Assembly (NCBI RefSeq): GCF_015277875.1
Contig: NZ_CP063814.1
Span: forward strand, 2,914,001-2,978,000
Reading direction: 5' to 3'
Source of the DNA: Microbacterium luteum
GTDB lineage: Bacteria; Actinomycetota; Actinomycetes; Actinomycetales; Microbacteriaceae
Length of the DNA: 64,000 bases
This document shows positions 10,890 to 19,773 of this stretch, piece by piece; position 1 is the stretch's first letter; each line of letters opens with the position of its first letter. The notes beneath the pieces were generated by a model. That model was not told where the DNA came from. It ran no database searches and saw only the letters and a program-made list of their open reading frames with translations. A program made the translations under genes and the position numbers.

Positions 10890-11427
10890 TCGACGGCCCG
10901 TAGCGGCCCGGGTCGTCGCTCGCGTCGAGTTCTGCGGCGCGCAGCACGTCGGCACGACGACCCTCGGCGACCAGACGCTGTCCGGTCCCGCCGGCGGTGA
11001 GCAGGTGTCGCACGGCGCGTGCCAGCCCGCGATACGACTCGGCGGCTGCGGCAGCCTCGGGCGACGTGTGGTCGATCCCCCGGTTCCCCAGAGCGTCGAT
11101 GACGGCGCCGGCGCCGAACTGGTCCTCGACGGCGAAGCGCACGCCGTGCGGGGTCTCCTCCCCCGCCGAGACGATCGAGACGCTCGTGCGCGCTCCCCGG
11201 CGCGCCTGCTCGTCGGCGATCGCCGATGCCACAGCCGTCGCGTTGCGCAGCCCGCCCAGCAGGACGATCGACCCCGCCGCGAGAGCGGCATCCGCGATCG
11301 GGACGGCGTCGTGCTCACCCAGGACGGAGACGACCACCACCACGTCGGCGGGAGCGAGGCGCGCGAATCCCGCACTCCCCCACTCGTGACGGACCTGATA
11401 GCGCTGCTGGTCGAACGGCGTACTCAC
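10849..11427 (-). CDS. ComB/2-phosphosulfolactate phosphatase-like protein, short form
   Basis: The 192-residue product resembles the ComB family: VVVVVSVLGEHDAVPIADAALAAG, then GGLRNATAVASAIA, SIVSAGE and EDQFGAGAVIDAL. ComB removes phosphate from 2-phosphosulfolactate in coenzyme M synthesis. Full family members are about 240 residues; here the segment between the first strand and the GLRNA motif is missing, so activity and substrate are doubtful. Coenzyme M is not expected in this organism, and actinobacterial homologues have no known role. The GTG at 11427 sits seven bases after a TAGGCT box (leaderless). The 3' end overlaps the SprT-like gene by 41 bases. Confidence 0.72.
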   Translation of the reverse strand: MSTPFDQQRYQVRHEWGSAGFARLAPADVVVVVSVLGEHDAVPIADAALAAGSIVLLGGLRNATAVASAIADEQARRGARTSVSIVSAGEETPHGVRFAVEDQFGAGAVIDALGNRGIDHTSPEAAAAAESYRGLARAVRHLLTAGGTGQRLVAEGRRADVLRAAELDASDDPGRYGPSISAASSPQAVSQG

Positions 11428-11440
11428 CCGCAGAAGCCTA
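11428..11440 (-). promoter_or_regulatory. TAGGCT leaderless -10 box before the ComB-like gene
   Basis: TAGGCT occupies 11440-11435 on the minus strand and is followed by seven bases and then the GTG start at 11427. The same arrangement recurs before pheA, the LLM oxidoreductase and the lipoate ligase in this window. Confidence 0.55.
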
Positions 11441-11534
11441 CGGCGAGCGCGCCGGGTGCGCGGCCCGGGCGTCACACCGCGAAACGTGCGCGCGATTCGC
11501 CTGGCAGCGGATGCCGCATCCGGTGCGTTCGCTT

Positions 11535-11620
11535 GCCGGTGGATGTCGCATCGCGGCCGAATGGCGACATCCGCCGGCGACCGAAGCGGTGCGCGGCGGA
11601 GCGGGCGGATGCATCCGCCC
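11535..11620. repeat. Hairpin and 18-bp perfect palindrome between divergent genes
   Basis: GCCGGTGGATGTCGC (11535-11549) pairs with GCGACATCCGCCGGC (11564-11578), forming a hairpin with one mismatch. GGGCGGATGCATCCGCCC (11603-11620) is a perfect palindrome. They lie in the 229-base gap between the ComB-like and SRPBCC genes. This could be another interspersed palindromic element, or an operator for the divergent pair. No coding sequence is seen here. Confidence 0.65.
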
Positions 11621-11656
11621 TTGCGCCAGCGGTGTCGCACGATGACACGATGGAGC

Positions 11657-12217
11657 ATGCGCGTTCTGCTGAAGCTCGTCATCGACTGCGACCCCGACGC
11701 CGCGTGGCGCGCCCTGCACTCGCCGCGCGCGGTCGCGGAGCTGTACGGCCCGATGGTGTCGATGTCGCCCGTCGTCCCGTCCGGGTTGCCGACGCAGTGG
11801 GAGGAGGGCGACGACGTGCCGGTGAGCCTCGAGAGCGGACCGATGCCGCTGGGGCGCCAGCTCATCCACGTCAGCCACCGTCACGTGGATGAGCCGGGCG
11901 GCGCCGTGCGCATCTTCCGCGACAGCGGCATCCCGCTGACGGGGCCGCTCGCCTTCCTCGACGTGTGGGACCACCAGATGGCGGTCTCGCCGGCCCCCGG
12001 CGACCCCACCCGCACCCTGTGGCGCGACCGGCTCGTCTTCGACGGGCCCGGGGCGGCGCTGCTGTGGCCGGTACTGTGGGCCATCTGGCAGTGGCGCGGG
12101 GCCCGCATCCGCGCGCTGGCGTCGTCGTGGGCGCACGACCCGGCGGCCGACACGACCGACACCGCCGACGATCTCGACCTCGCCACCGACCCGACAGAGG
12201 GGGCGGGTGTTGACTGA
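11657..12217 (+). CDS. SRPBCC-family protein
   Basis: A 186-residue protein that begins MRVLLKLVIDCDPDAAWRAL, the typical first strand and helix of SRPBCC (START/Bet v1-like) lipid- or ligand-binding folds, and ends with an acidic Asp/Thr tail. FLDVWDHQMAV and RTLWRDRLVFDGPGAALLWPVLWAIW match the central strands and the long C-terminal helix. Such proteins bind hydrophobic ligands or act as cyclases; nothing here identifies the ligand. The ATG at 11657 is the first in-frame codon that opens the fold. The GNAT gene starts 11 bases before its stop, indicating a two-gene operon. Confidence 0.75.
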   Translation: MRVLLKLVIDCDPDAAWRALHSPRAVAELYGPMVSMSPVVPSGLPTQWEEGDDVPVSLESGPMPLGRQLIHVSHRHVDEPGGAVRIFRDSGIPLTGPLAFLDVWDHQMAVSPAPGDPTRTLWRDRLVFDGPGAALLWPVLWAIWQWRGARIRALASSWAHDPAADTTDTADDLDLATDPTEGAGVD

Positions 12218-12728
12218 GGCCTACACCGTGCGCCGCGCTCGGTCGACGGATGCCGCCGCCATCGCGGCGGTGCACGTGACGAGCTGGCGCGAGGCGTATG
12301 CCGGCCGGATCCCCGACGAGGTGCTCGACGGCATGGATGTCGCCGCGCGCGCCGAGACCTGGCGCCGCATCCTGGCCGGCGAGATCGACGGGGAAGCCGG
12401 CGACGTCTGGGTCGCCGAGCTCGCCGGCGACGTGATCGGATTCGCCTCGGCGGGCCGATGCCGCGACGACGACGCGGTCGCCGGGCGCCGCGAGCTCTAC
12501 GCCGTGTACGTGCTCGAGGCCGACTACGGCACCGGCGCGAGCGACATGCTCATGGATGCCGCCCTCGGCGACGATCCGGCATCGCTGTGGGTGCTCGAGG
12601 ACAATCCTCGCGCCCGGGCCTTCTACCGCCGGCACGGGTTCGATCCGGATGGCGCGGTCAAGACGCACACGGTCGACGGCGCCGCGATCCGCGAGGTGCG
12701 CCTCGTGCGCGGCGGCACGCTCGCCTGA
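12207..12728 (+). CDS. GNAT-family N-acetyltransferase
   Basis: A 173-residue GNAT protein: YTVRRARSTDAAAIAAVHVTSWREAY at the N-terminus, ELYAVYVLEADYGTGASDMLM as the acetyl-CoA-binding motif A (YGTG replaces the usual RGxG), and LWVLEDNPRARAFYRRHGF as motif B. It would transfer acetyl from acetyl-CoA to an unidentified amine. The GTG at 12207 overlaps the SRPBCC gene by 11 bases. It ends four bases before the stop of convergent pheA. Confidence 0.9.
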   Translation: MLTEAYTVRRARSTDAAAIAAVHVTSWREAYAGRIPDEVLDGMDVAARAETWRRILAGEIDGEAGDVWVAELAGDVIGFASAGRCRDDDAVAGRRELYAVYVLEADYGTGASDMLMDAALGDDPASLWVLEDNPRARAFYRRHGFDPDGAVKTHTVDGAAIREVRLVRGGTLA

Positions 12729-12732
12729 CCGG

Positions 12733-13698
12733 TCAGACGCCGGGCTCGCCCGAAAGCAGCCCCCGCAGCCAGTCCCGGGCCTCGACGAAGACGTCGTCGG
12801 CGTAGCGGTTGGAGTACCGCACGATCGAGCGGTCCGCGCGCGGATAGGAGCCGAGGAAGATCACCTTGGGGCTGAAGCGTCGCAGTCCCATGAGGGCGTC
12901 GGCCATGCGCTCGTCCTGGATGTGCCCGTCGGCATCGATGACGAACCGGTAGCGGCCGAGCGAGTCGCCGATCGGGCGTGAGGCCAGCAGCGACAGGTTG
13001 ATGCCGCGGGTGGCGAACTGCTCGAGCATCTCCAGCAGCGCCCCGGGGTGGTCGTCGGGCAGCTCCACGATGAGGGAGGTCTTGTCGGCGCCGGTCGCGG
13101 GCGGCGGTGCGACGGTGCGGCCGACCAGCACGAAGCGCGTGACGGCGTTCTCGTTGTCGCCGATCTTCTCGGCGAGCAGGTCGAGCTCGTGGTGGTCGAG
13201 GATGCCGGGCGGGGCGATGGCCGCATCCGCGTCGCTCGTTCCCTCGAGGATGCCGAGGGCACTGGCGACATTGCTGGCGGCCGGGATGTGAGCGTGTGCG
13301 GGAAGGGTGCGCGTGAGCCACTGCAGGCACTGCGCGTAGGCGACCGGGTGCGCCGAGACGAGCTTCACGTGTTCGAGGCTGGTTCCGGGTCGCGCGACGA
13401 GCACGAAGTCCACCGGCACGAGGTACTCGCCGATGATCCGGAGTCCGGGGATGGTGGCGAGGGCGTCCTGGGCGGTGGAGACGCCGCCGTCGACGGAGTT
13501 CTCGATCGCGATCATCGCCGCGTGCGAGCGCCCCTCGACGACGTCGGCGAGCGCCTCACCGACGTTGTGGACCGATCGCCACCGCTGACCGCGGGCCTCG
13601 GGCACCTGCGCCAGGGCGGCCTCGGTGAAGGTTCCGGCGGGCCCGAGGTAGCTGTAGTGCCGGGGCTCGGCGGAGGTTTCGGAGATCGCGGTGCTCAC
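12733..13698 (-). CDS. pheA: Prephenate dehydratase
   Basis: The enzyme converts prephenate to phenylpyruvate in phenylalanine synthesis. The catalytic domain shows [30 protein letters not shown] and the catalytic TRF motif in [10 protein letters not shown]; a C-terminal ACT domain with [11 protein letters not shown] (ESRP-like motif) senses phenylalanine. There is no chorismate mutase domain, as is usual in Actinobacteria. I chose GTG at 13698 because a TAGGCT -10 box at 13712-13707 would start transcription near 13700; an in-frame GTG at 13704 is the alternative and adds two residues. It converges with the GNAT gene and is divergent from pgm. Confidence 0.95.
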   Translation of the reverse strand: MSTAISETSAEPRHYSYLGPAGTFTEAALAQVPEARGQRWRSVHNVGEALADVVEGRSHAAMIAIENSVDGGVSTAQDALATIPGLRIIGEYLVPVDFVLVARPGTSLEHVKLVSAHPVAYAQCLQWLTRTLPAHAHIPAASNVASALGILEGTSDADAAIAPPGILDHHELDLLAEKIGDNENAVTRFVLVGRTVAPPPATGADKTSLIVELPDDHPGALLEMLEQFATRGINLSLLASRPIGDSLGRYRFVIDADGHIQDERMADALMGLRRFSPKVIFLGSYPRADRSIVRYSNRYADDVFVEARDWLRGLLSGEPGV

Positions 13699-13841
13699 GG
13701 GCACCCAGCCTAGATGTTCCGGCCTGCCCGGCGAGCGCCCGCGGTAGCGATGGGCCCCGAGCGCACGCGGACGCGGGCGCGAGGGAACACACGGCGACCT
13801 CGCGGGTGCCCGTCGGCCTCCGACAGGGCAGACTAGGACCC

Positions 13842-15485
13842 ATGAGTCGCGCAGGAACGCCCGCCGAACCCTCTGACCTCATCGACATCGACGAGCTGCT
13901 GGCCGCCTACTACGACCGCAAACCCGACGCGTCGGTTCCCGCGCAGCGCGTGGCCTTCGGCACGAGCGGCCACCGGGGATCGTCGCTGTCGACCAGCTTC
14001 AACGAGGACCACATCCTCGCCACGACGCAGGCGATCGTCGACTACCGCACGGCTCAGGGGATCGCCGGTCCGCTGTTCCTCGGCCGCGACACGCACGGGC
14101 TGTCGCTGCCCGCCGAGCGCACCGCCGTGGAAGTGCTCGTCGCCAACGGCGTCGACGTGCGACGCGATTCCCGCGACTCGTGGGTGCCCACGCCGGCACT
14201 CAGCCACGCGATCCTCGTGCACAACGCCGGGCGCGATGCATCCGACCCCGCCCGGGCCGACGGCATCGTGGTGACCCCGAGCCACAACCCGCCCCGCGAC
14301 GGCGGCTTCAAGTACAACCCGCCGCACGGCGGCCCGGCCGACACCGACGCGACGGGATGGATCGCGAACCGCGCGAACGACCTCATCGCCGCCGGCCTCG
14401 ACGGCGTTCGCCGCACGCCGTTCAAGGACCTCGACGAGTCCACGATCGGCGAGTACGACTTCCGCGACGCGTACGTGCGCGACCTCGCCGGCATCATCGA
14501 CGTCGAGGCCATCCGCTCCGCCGGAGTGCGCATCGGCGCCGATCCGCTCGGCGGCGCATCCGTGGACTACTGGGCCCTCATCGCCGAGGTCTACGGCCTC
14601 GACCTGACCGTGGTCAACCCCGACGTCGATCCGACCTGGCGCTTCATGACGCTCGACTGGGACGAGAAGATCCGGATGGACCCGTCGTCGCCGTCGGCGA
14701 TGGCCTCACTCGTCGCACGCCGGGACGAGTACGACATCCTCACCGGGAACGACGCCGATGCCGACCGCCACGGCATCGTCACCCCCGACGCGGGGCTCAT
14801 GAACCCCAACCACTACCTCGCCGTCGCGATCGACTACCTCTACTCCCACCGGCCGGACTGGCCCGCGGATGCCGCCGTGGGCAAGACGCTGGTGTCATCG
14901 ATGATCATCGACAAGGTCGCCGCGGCTCTCGGACGCACCCTGCTCGAGGTGCCGGTCGGTTTCAAGTGGTTCGTGCCGGGACTGCTCGACGGCTCCGTCG
15001 CGTTCGGCGGCGAGGAGTCCGCGGGCGCCTCGTTCCTGCGCACCGACGGGACGGTGTGGACCACCGACAAGGACGGCATCCTGCTGTGCCTGCTCGCCGC
15101 GGAGATCCTGGCGGTGACGGGCAAGACCCCGTCGCAGCGGTACGCGGAGCTGGAGGCCGAGTACGGCGCATCCGTCTATCAGCGCGTGGACGCGCCGGCC
15201 ACGCCCGAGCAGAAGGCCGCCCTCGGCAAGCTCGCGCCCGAGTCGGTGACCGCCACGGAGCTCGCCGGCGAGCCGATCACGGCCAAGCTCTCGCACGCCC
15301 CGGGCAACGGTGCGGCGATCGGCGGCCTGAAGGTGCAGACCGGCAGCGCGTGGTTCGCCGCCCGCCCGTCGGGCACCGAAGACGTCTACAAGCTCTACGC
15401 CGAGTCGCTCCGTGGCGAGGAGCACCTGCGACAGGTGCAGGATGAGGCGCGCACGGTGATCACCGCGGCGCTCGGCGACGCCTGA
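13842..15485 (+). CDS. pgm: Phosphoglucomutase (alpha-D-glucose phosphate-specific)
   Basis: It interconverts glucose 1-phosphate and glucose 6-phosphate and so connects the galT/galK products further along the window to glycolysis. The 547-residue protein has FGTSGHRG at the N-terminus, the phosphoserine loop VTPSHNPP, the metal loop [10 protein letters not shown], the sugar-binding GGEESAG and the phosphate-binding [10 protein letters not shown]. This is the complete E. coli Pgm-type order and length. The ATG at 13842 is seven bases after CAGACT, a plausible leaderless -10 box, and no Shine-Dalgarno sequence is present. It is monocistronic, followed by the convergent serine hydrolase. Confidence 0.96.
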   Translation: MSRAGTPAEPSDLIDIDELLAAYYDRKPDASVPAQRVAFGTSGHRGSSLSTSFNEDHILATTQAIVDYRTAQGIAGPLFLGRDTHGLSLPAERTAVEVLVANGVDVRRDSRDSWVPTPALSHAILVHNAGRDASDPARADGIVVTPSHNPPRDGGFKYNPPHGGPADTDATGWIANRANDLIAAGLDGVRRTPFKDLDESTIGEYDFRDAYVRDLAGIIDVEAIRSAGVRIGADPLGGASVDYWALIAEVYGLDLTVVNPDVDPTWRFMTLDWDEKIRMDPSSPSAMASLVARRDEYDILTGNDADADRHGIVTPDAGLMNPNHYLAVAIDYLYSHRPDWPADAAVGKTLVSSMIIDKVAAALGRTLLEVPVGFKWFVPGLLDGSVAFGGEESAGASFLRTDGTVWTTDKDGILLCLLAAEILAVTGKTPSQRYAELEAEYGASVYQRVDAPATPEQKAALGKLAPESVTATELAGEPITAKLSHAPGNGAAIGGLKVQTGSAWFAARPSGTEDVYKLYAESLRGEEHLRQVQDEARTVITAALGDA

Positions 15486-15513
15486 CGCGTCGTCGCCACA
15501 GATCGGCTCGGTG

Positions 15514-16500
15514 TCAGCGGGATGCGGCTGCGGCGACGGCGTTGTCGAGACGGTCGGTGTCGACCGTGGGGCGCTCGGCACGGTTGGTGAGCAGCACGTA
15601 GGCGACGCCGAGGGTCGGATGCATCCAGAATTCGGTGCCCGCCCATCCGCCGTGCCCGTAGACGTCGCGGTCCAGCAGGCCCGGCGCGCGGGTGCGGAGA
15701 TTCCACGTGAAGCCCCAGTCCTGGCCGCGCTCGACGGGATACGGCTCGAGGCGCGGGATGGCGCCGGTGATCGGCCGGCGCATCATGTCGAGGGTGACCG
15801 GCGAGACGATCCCCTCGCCCTGACGCAGCAGGGACGATCCGATCGCGAGCAGGTCGCCGGCGCGGGCCATGGCGCCGGCGCCGGGGTGACGGAGGGCCGC
15901 GAAGGCCGCCATGTCCACGCCCTTCTCGGCGGCATCCGGCACCGCGTGCGGTTCGCAGTCCGTGTCGAGGGTCACCCCGTCGGCGCCGACCGCCGAGGCC
16001 CACTCCCCCAGCAGCGCCTCCCACGGCGCGCCGGCGGCGTGCTCGATCATCGCGGCGACACCGTCGAAGGCGACGGACGAATAGCGTGACGCCGTGCCGG
16101 CGGCGAAGTCCCGCCCCGGCGCCAGGAGGGCGTCGCGGAGGCCACCGCGCACGTCGAGCGCCGGCTCGGGGATGCCGGCGGTGTGCGAGACGAGGTGACG
16201 CAGGAGCACCGCATCCTCTCGTCCCTGCCCGAAGGACGGCAGCGCCTCGGCCAGCGGGGTCTGCGGGGTGAGCAGGCCACGCTCGACCGCTCGCGCCGCG
16301 GTGAGTCCGACGAGCACCTTCGTGATCGACCACAGGAAGTAGTGGTCGTCGACACGTGCCGGGCGCCCGTCGGTGGCGCCGAAGGCGTCGAGGGCGACGA
16401 TGCCGGACCGGTCGGCGACCCCGAGCACCGCGGTGGGCAGCGCCCCGGTGTCGACCTGTCGGCGGGCCCAGTCGAAGGCGGCGGAGTACGTCTCGGTCAT
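15514..16500 (-). CDS. Serine hydrolase, class C beta-lactamase/esterase family
   Basis: A 328-residue cytoplasmic protein (no signal peptide) of the EstB/class C beta-lactamase fold. The catalytic SxxK motif is SITK in YFLWSITKVLVG, the second motif region is FAAGTASRYSSVAFDGVAAM (YSS, resembling the YxN position), and HPTLGVAYVLLTNRAE is the closing strand. Members hydrolyse esters or small peptides; absence of secretion argues against a resistance beta-lactamase. The ATG at 16500 has CAGGAA upstream. It is divergent from the LacI regulator, with a 14-base inverted repeat in the shared region. Confidence 0.85.
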   Translation of the reverse strand: MTETYSAAFDWARRQVDTGALPTAVLGVADRSGIVALDAFGATDGRPARVDDHYFLWSITKVLVGLTAARAVERGLLTPQTPLAEALPSFGQGREDAVLLRHLVSHTAGIPEPALDVRGGLRDALLAPGRDFAAGTASRYSSVAFDGVAAMIEHAAGAPWEALLGEWASAVGADGVTLDTDCEPHAVPDAAEKGVDMAAFAALRHPGAGAMARAGDLLAIGSSLLRQGEGIVSPVTLDMMRRPITGAIPRLEPYPVERGQDWGFTWNLRTRAPGLLDRDVYGHGGWAGTEFWMHPTLGVAYVLLTNRAERPTVDTDRLDNAVAAAASR

Positions 16501-16517
16501 GGTGTCCGTTCCTGATC

Positions 16518-16584
16518 GTCGGAGAATCGCGCGTCGGTCGGAGAATACCGGCCGAATCCTCCGACATCGACGCGATTCTCCGAC
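16518..16584. repeat. 14-bp perfect inverted repeat
   Basis: GTCGGAGAATCGCG (16518-16531) and CGCGATTCTCCGAC (16571-16584) are exact reverse complements 39 bases apart, with another GGTCGGAGAAT between them. It may be an interspersed palindromic element or a regulatory site for the divergent hydrolase and lacI genes. Confidence 0.75.
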
Positions 16585-16596
16585 CGGCGGACAGAT

Positions 16597-16628
16597 GCGA
16601 AACGTTTTTCTGGAAAACGCCTACCATG
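16597..16628 (+). promoter_or_regulatory. LacI-type operator and promoter of the first lacI gene
   Basis: GCGAAACGTTTTTC (16597-16610) is a LacI/GalR-type palindrome centred on CG, closely followed by a half site GGAAAACG. A -10 box TACCAT (16623-16628) follows, so the operator covers the -35 position. The arrangement suggests autorepression. Confidence 0.6.
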
Positions 16629-16670
16629 GGGATGCCGGACGAACGAGCCCGGCGGAATCACGAGGACGCG

Positions 16671-17693
16671 ATGAAGCGAGTGGGCATCCGCGATGTCGCC
16701 GAGCGCGCGGGCGTGTCGATCAGCACCGTCTCGAACGCCCTGAACCGCCCGGAGCGGGTGCGCGACGAGCTGGTCGCACGCGTGCGCCAGGCGGCGGACG
16801 ACCTCGGCTACGTGCCGCTCCAGGCCGCTCAGCAGCTGCGCGCCGGGCGCAGCGGGATGCTCGGCATGACGGTGATCAACATCGCCAACCCGTTCTTCGC
16901 CGCGATGGTCGCCGGTGCCGAGGAGGCCGCCGCCGCATCGGGGTATCGCATCCTCGTCGGCAACGACGACGACGACGCCGAGAAGGAGCGCGAGCACCTG
17001 CGCCTGTTCGAGCGCGTGCAGGTCGAGGGCGTGCTGGTCTCCCCCTACGGCGCTCCGGGCGAGTCGATCTCGCACCTGCGCGCGCGGGGCATCCCGGTCG
17101 TGCTGGTGGATGCGGTCGACGACGAGGGCGCGCTGCCCGCCGTCTCCTTCGACGACGTCGCCGGCGGCCGACTCTCGGCCGATCACCTGCTGGAATCCGG
17201 CCGCCGCCGACTCGCCTTCGTCGGCGCGCGCGAGGAGGTGCGACAGGTGCGCGAGCGCCTCGAGGGGGCGAGAGCGGCGGTCGCCGCGCATCCCGACGCG
17301 ACACTCGAGGTCGTCTGGTCGGCGCGCACGACGGCGCAGCTCGGCCGGGAACTCGGCGAGCGCATCGCCGCCGCGCCCACCGATCGCCGCCCCGACGGGA
17401 TCGTCGCCGCCAACGACCACCTCGCGTGCGGCATCGTGTTCGGGCTCATCGCATCGGGTGTGCGGGTGCCCGAGGACATCGCCGTCGTCGGCTACGACGA
17501 CATCGAGTTCGCCTCCGTCGCGGCGGTGCCCCTCACCTCGGTGCGTCAGCCGGCGCGCGAGATGGGGCGTCGCGCCGCGGAGCTGCTCATCGCCCGCATC
17601 GCCGGCGACGAGCGCGACGGTGCGACGGTGCTGTTCGAACCCGAGCTCGTCGTGCGCGCGTCGACGACCGGGGCGCTCGTCACGGCAGGCTGA
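16671..17693 (+). CDS. LacI-family transcriptional regulator
   Basis: A 340-residue sugar-responsive repressor. The N-terminal helix-turn-helix reads GIRDVAERAGVSISTVSNALN, followed by the hinge helix VPLQAAQQLRAG and a periplasmic-binding-protein-like ligand domain (MTVINIANPFFAAMVAGAEEAA; GYDDIEFASVAAVPLTSVRQ). ATG at 16671 is preferred: GAGG lies upstream and the HTH starts at the usual distance. In-frame ATGs at 16626 and 16632 would add 13-15 residues and overlap the -10 box. The ligand is unknown; the gene precedes the ABC exporter and the arabinogalactan-type locus, and the same operator type occurs at 17977 and 23969. Confidence 0.92.
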   Translation: MKRVGIRDVAERAGVSISTVSNALNRPERVRDELVARVRQAADDLGYVPLQAAQQLRAGRSGMLGMTVINIANPFFAAMVAGAEEAAAASGYRILVGNDDDDAEKEREHLRLFERVQVEGVLVSPYGAPGESISHLRARGIPVVLVDAVDDEGALPAVSFDDVAGGRLSADHLLESGRRRLAFVGAREEVRQVRERLEGARAAVAAHPDATLEVVWSARTTAQLGRELGERIAAAPTDRRPDGIVAANDHLACGIVFGLIASGVRVPEDIAVVGYDDIEFASVAAVPLTSVRQPAREMGRRAAELLIARIAGDERDGATVLFEPELVVRASTTGALVTAG

Positions 17694-17750
17694 CGCTCCC
17701 GGGAATCTCCCAGCGCGCCGCGTCGACGGCCGCACCCGCCACCCTGCTCC

Positions 17751-17922
17751 GCAGTCACTTCGTGCGGGTGACGAGGCCACGCACCCGCAAAAAGCGACCG
17801 CGGAGCAACAGCGACCGCGGAGCAACAGCGACCGCGGAGCAACAGCGACCGCGGAGCAACAGCGACCGCGGAGCAACAGCGACCGCGGAGCAACAGCGAC
17901 CGCGGAGCAACAGCGACCGCGG
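17751..17922 (+). repeat. GCAGTCA palindrome whose right arm has expanded into 17-bp tandem repeats
   Basis: GCAGTCACTTCGTGCGGGTG (17751-17770) matches the left arm of the palindrome at 33157. The right arm begins CACCCGCA and then turns into a 17-bp unit (GCGACCGCGGAGCAACA) repeated seven times from 17794 to 17912 plus a partial copy. The copies appear identical. There are no spacers, so this is not a CRISPR array. Confidence 0.93.
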
Positions 17923-17969
17923 CGCATCCGCCGGTGACGGCGCGCAGCATCGGCGCTACCATGGACACG

Positions 17970-19745
17970 ATGTCTCGGAAAACGCTTCCCGACCTGTCGG
18001 ACGCCATCGACGGCCAGCGCCCGACCCGGTCGGTGCTCCGGCTGCTGCTGCGACGCCCGTGGCGGATGCTCGTGGCGGTTCTCGCGTTCGCCCTCAAGGA
18101 GATCCCGCTGTGGTTCCTGCCGGTGATCACCGCCGCGATCATCGACATCGTCGCCGACGGCGGCGACGTCTCCGCCGTGTTGTGGTGGTTCCTGCTGGCG
18201 GTGGTGCTCCTCGCTCAGAACTACCCCAACCACATCCTCTACACGCGGCAGTTCATGACCGTGGTGCGCGACACCGGCGCCGATCTGCGCAACGCTCTCG
18301 CGCAGCGCCTGCAGAGTCTGTCGATCGGATACCACTCCCGCGTCAGCTCCTCGATCGTGCAGACCAAGGTGGTGCGCGACGTCGAGAACGTCGAGCTGAT
18401 GCTGCAGCAGGTGACCCACCCGCTGCTGTCGGCGACGATGGTCATGATCGGGGCCCTCGCGATGACCGCGATCGCGGTGCCGCAGTTTCTTCCCGTGTAC
18501 GCACTCGCCGTGCCGATCGCGATCGGCATCCGCTACGGCCTGCGCAAGCGCTCGCGCAGCCGCAACGAGCTGTTCCGACGCGAGGTGGAGGTGCTCTCGG
18601 CGCGCGTGGGCGAAATGGCCTCGCTCATGCCGGTGACCCGCGCGCACGGCCTCGAGCGCACCGCCGTCACGCGCGTGGCGACCGGCGCAGACGGCGTGCG
18701 GCGCGCCGGCCTCAACCTCGACATGCTCAACGGACACGTCGCCTCGATCTCGTGGGTGGCGATGCAGCTCCTCGGAGTCGGCTGCCTCGTGCTGGCGGCA
18801 GTCTTCGCCCTGACCGGGTTCCTCCCGATCACCCCCGGTGAGGTGGTGCTGCTGTCGACCTACTTCACGCTCCTGACCCAGGGGCTGACCCAGCTGCTCA
18901 TGCTGATCCCGGTGGGCGCCCGCGGGCTGGAATCGGTGCGATCGATCGCCGAGGTCATGCAGGAGCCCGACCTCGAGATGAACGAGGGCAAGCGCCCCGT
19001 CGACGCCGTCCGCGGCGAGATCACCCTGGCGCAGGTGTCGCACCGCTACCCCGGCGCCGACGAGGACTCCCTGCACGAGGTCGACCTGGGCATCCCCGCG
19101 GGGCAGACCGTCGCCTTCGTCGGATCCAGCGGATCAGGCAAGTCGACGATGCTGAACCTCGTGCTGGGCTTCCTGCGCCCCACGGGTGGGCGCATCCTGC
19201 TCGACGGCGTGGACATGCAGGAGCTCGACCTGCGCACCGCGCGCCGGTTCGTATCGGTGGTGCCGCAGGAATCGGTGCTGTTCGAGGGGACGATCCGCGA
19301 GAACATCGGATACGGCCTCGACGACGTCTCCGAAGAGCTGATCCTGCAGGCGCTCGCCGACGCGAACGCCCTGGAGTTCGTGCAGGCGCAGACGCACGGC
19401 TTGGACACCCTCGTGGGCGAGCGCGGTGCGCGCCTGTCGGGCGGCCAGCGTCAGCGCCTCGCGATCGCCCGGGCGCTCATCCGCGACCCGCGCATCCTGC
19501 TCCTGGACGAAGCCACGAGCGCGCTGGACCCCGAGTCGGAGCAGCTGGTGAAGGAGGCGCTCGGTCGCCTCATGGCCGGGCGCACCACCCTCATCGTGGC
19601 CCACCGGCTGTCGACCATCCGCCAGGCGGACCGCATCGTCGTGCTCGAACGCGGACGCATCGTCGAGCAGGGCAATCACGCCGAGCTGCTCGATCTCGAG
19701 GGCCGCTACGCCGACCTGCACCTCACGCAGGCCGGGTCGATCTGA
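17970..19745 (+). CDS. ABC transporter, fused permease and ATPase (exporter type)
   Basis: A 591-residue type I half-transporter. Residues about 25-300 hold six membrane segments (LVAVLAFALKEIPLWFLPVI; WFLLAVVLLAQNYPNHILY; LLGVGCLVLAAVFALTGFL). The ATPase has Walker A GSSGSGKST, signature LSGGQRQR, Walker B RILLLDEATSALD and H-loop AHRLST, so it is fully active in principle. The substrate is unknown. The ATG at 17970 lies seven bases after TACCAT (17957-17962), suggesting a leaderless start; an in-frame ATG at 17961 overlaps that box. A LacI-like operator sits inside codons 3-7. The Gfo/Idh/MocA gene follows after 28 bases and is probably co-transcribed. Confidence 0.9.
   Translation: MSRKTLPDLSDAIDGQRPTRSVLRLLLRRPWRMLVAVLAFALKEIPLWFLPVITAAIIDIVADGGDVSAVLWWFLLAVVLLAQNYPNHILYTRQFMTVVRDTGADLRNALAQRLQSLSIGYHSRVSSSIVQTKVVRDVENVELMLQQVTHPLLSATMVMIGALAMTAIAVPQFLPVYALAVPIAIGIRYGLRKRSRSRNELFRREVEVLSARVGEMASLMPVTRAHGLERTAVTRVATGADGVRRAGLNLDMLNGHVASISWVAMQLLGVGCLVLAAVFALTGFLPITPGEVVLLSTYFTLLTQGLTQLLMLIPVGARGLESVRSIAEVMQEPDLEMNEGKRPVDAVRGEITLAQVSHRYPGADEDSLHEVDLGIPAGQTVAFVGSSGSGKSTMLNLVLGFLRPTGGRILLDGVDMQELDLRTARRFVSVVPQESVLFEGTIRENIGYGLDDVSEELILQALADANALEFVQAQTHGLDTLVGERGARLSGGQRQRLAIARALIRDPRILLLDEATSALDPESEQLVKEALGRLMAGRTTLIVAHRLSTIRQADRIVVLERGRIVEQGNHAELLDLEGRYADLHLTQAGSI
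17977..17990. promoter_or_regulatory. LacI-type operator inside the start of the ABC transporter gene
   Basis: GGAAAACGCTTCCC is a near-palindrome of the LacI class just downstream of the predicted transcription start. A repressor bound here would block initial elongation; the adjacent LacI regulator is the obvious candidate. Confidence 0.5.
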
Positions 19746-19773
19746 ACCGACACCGACTCGAGGAGGAGTCTTC

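Noticed and set aside
16620..16670. Longer starts for the first LacI regulator (16626 or 16632)
   Set aside because: They overlap the -10 box TACCAT and would add a non-conserved tail before the helix-turn-helix.
17794..17922. Possible CRISPR array
   Set aside because: The 17-bp units are directly adjacent with no spacers, and no cas genes are present.
16497..19076. An 859-codon minus-strand open frame
   Set aside because: It runs antisense through a LacI regulator, the 17-bp tandem repeats and an ABC exporter, all well supported on the plus strand.
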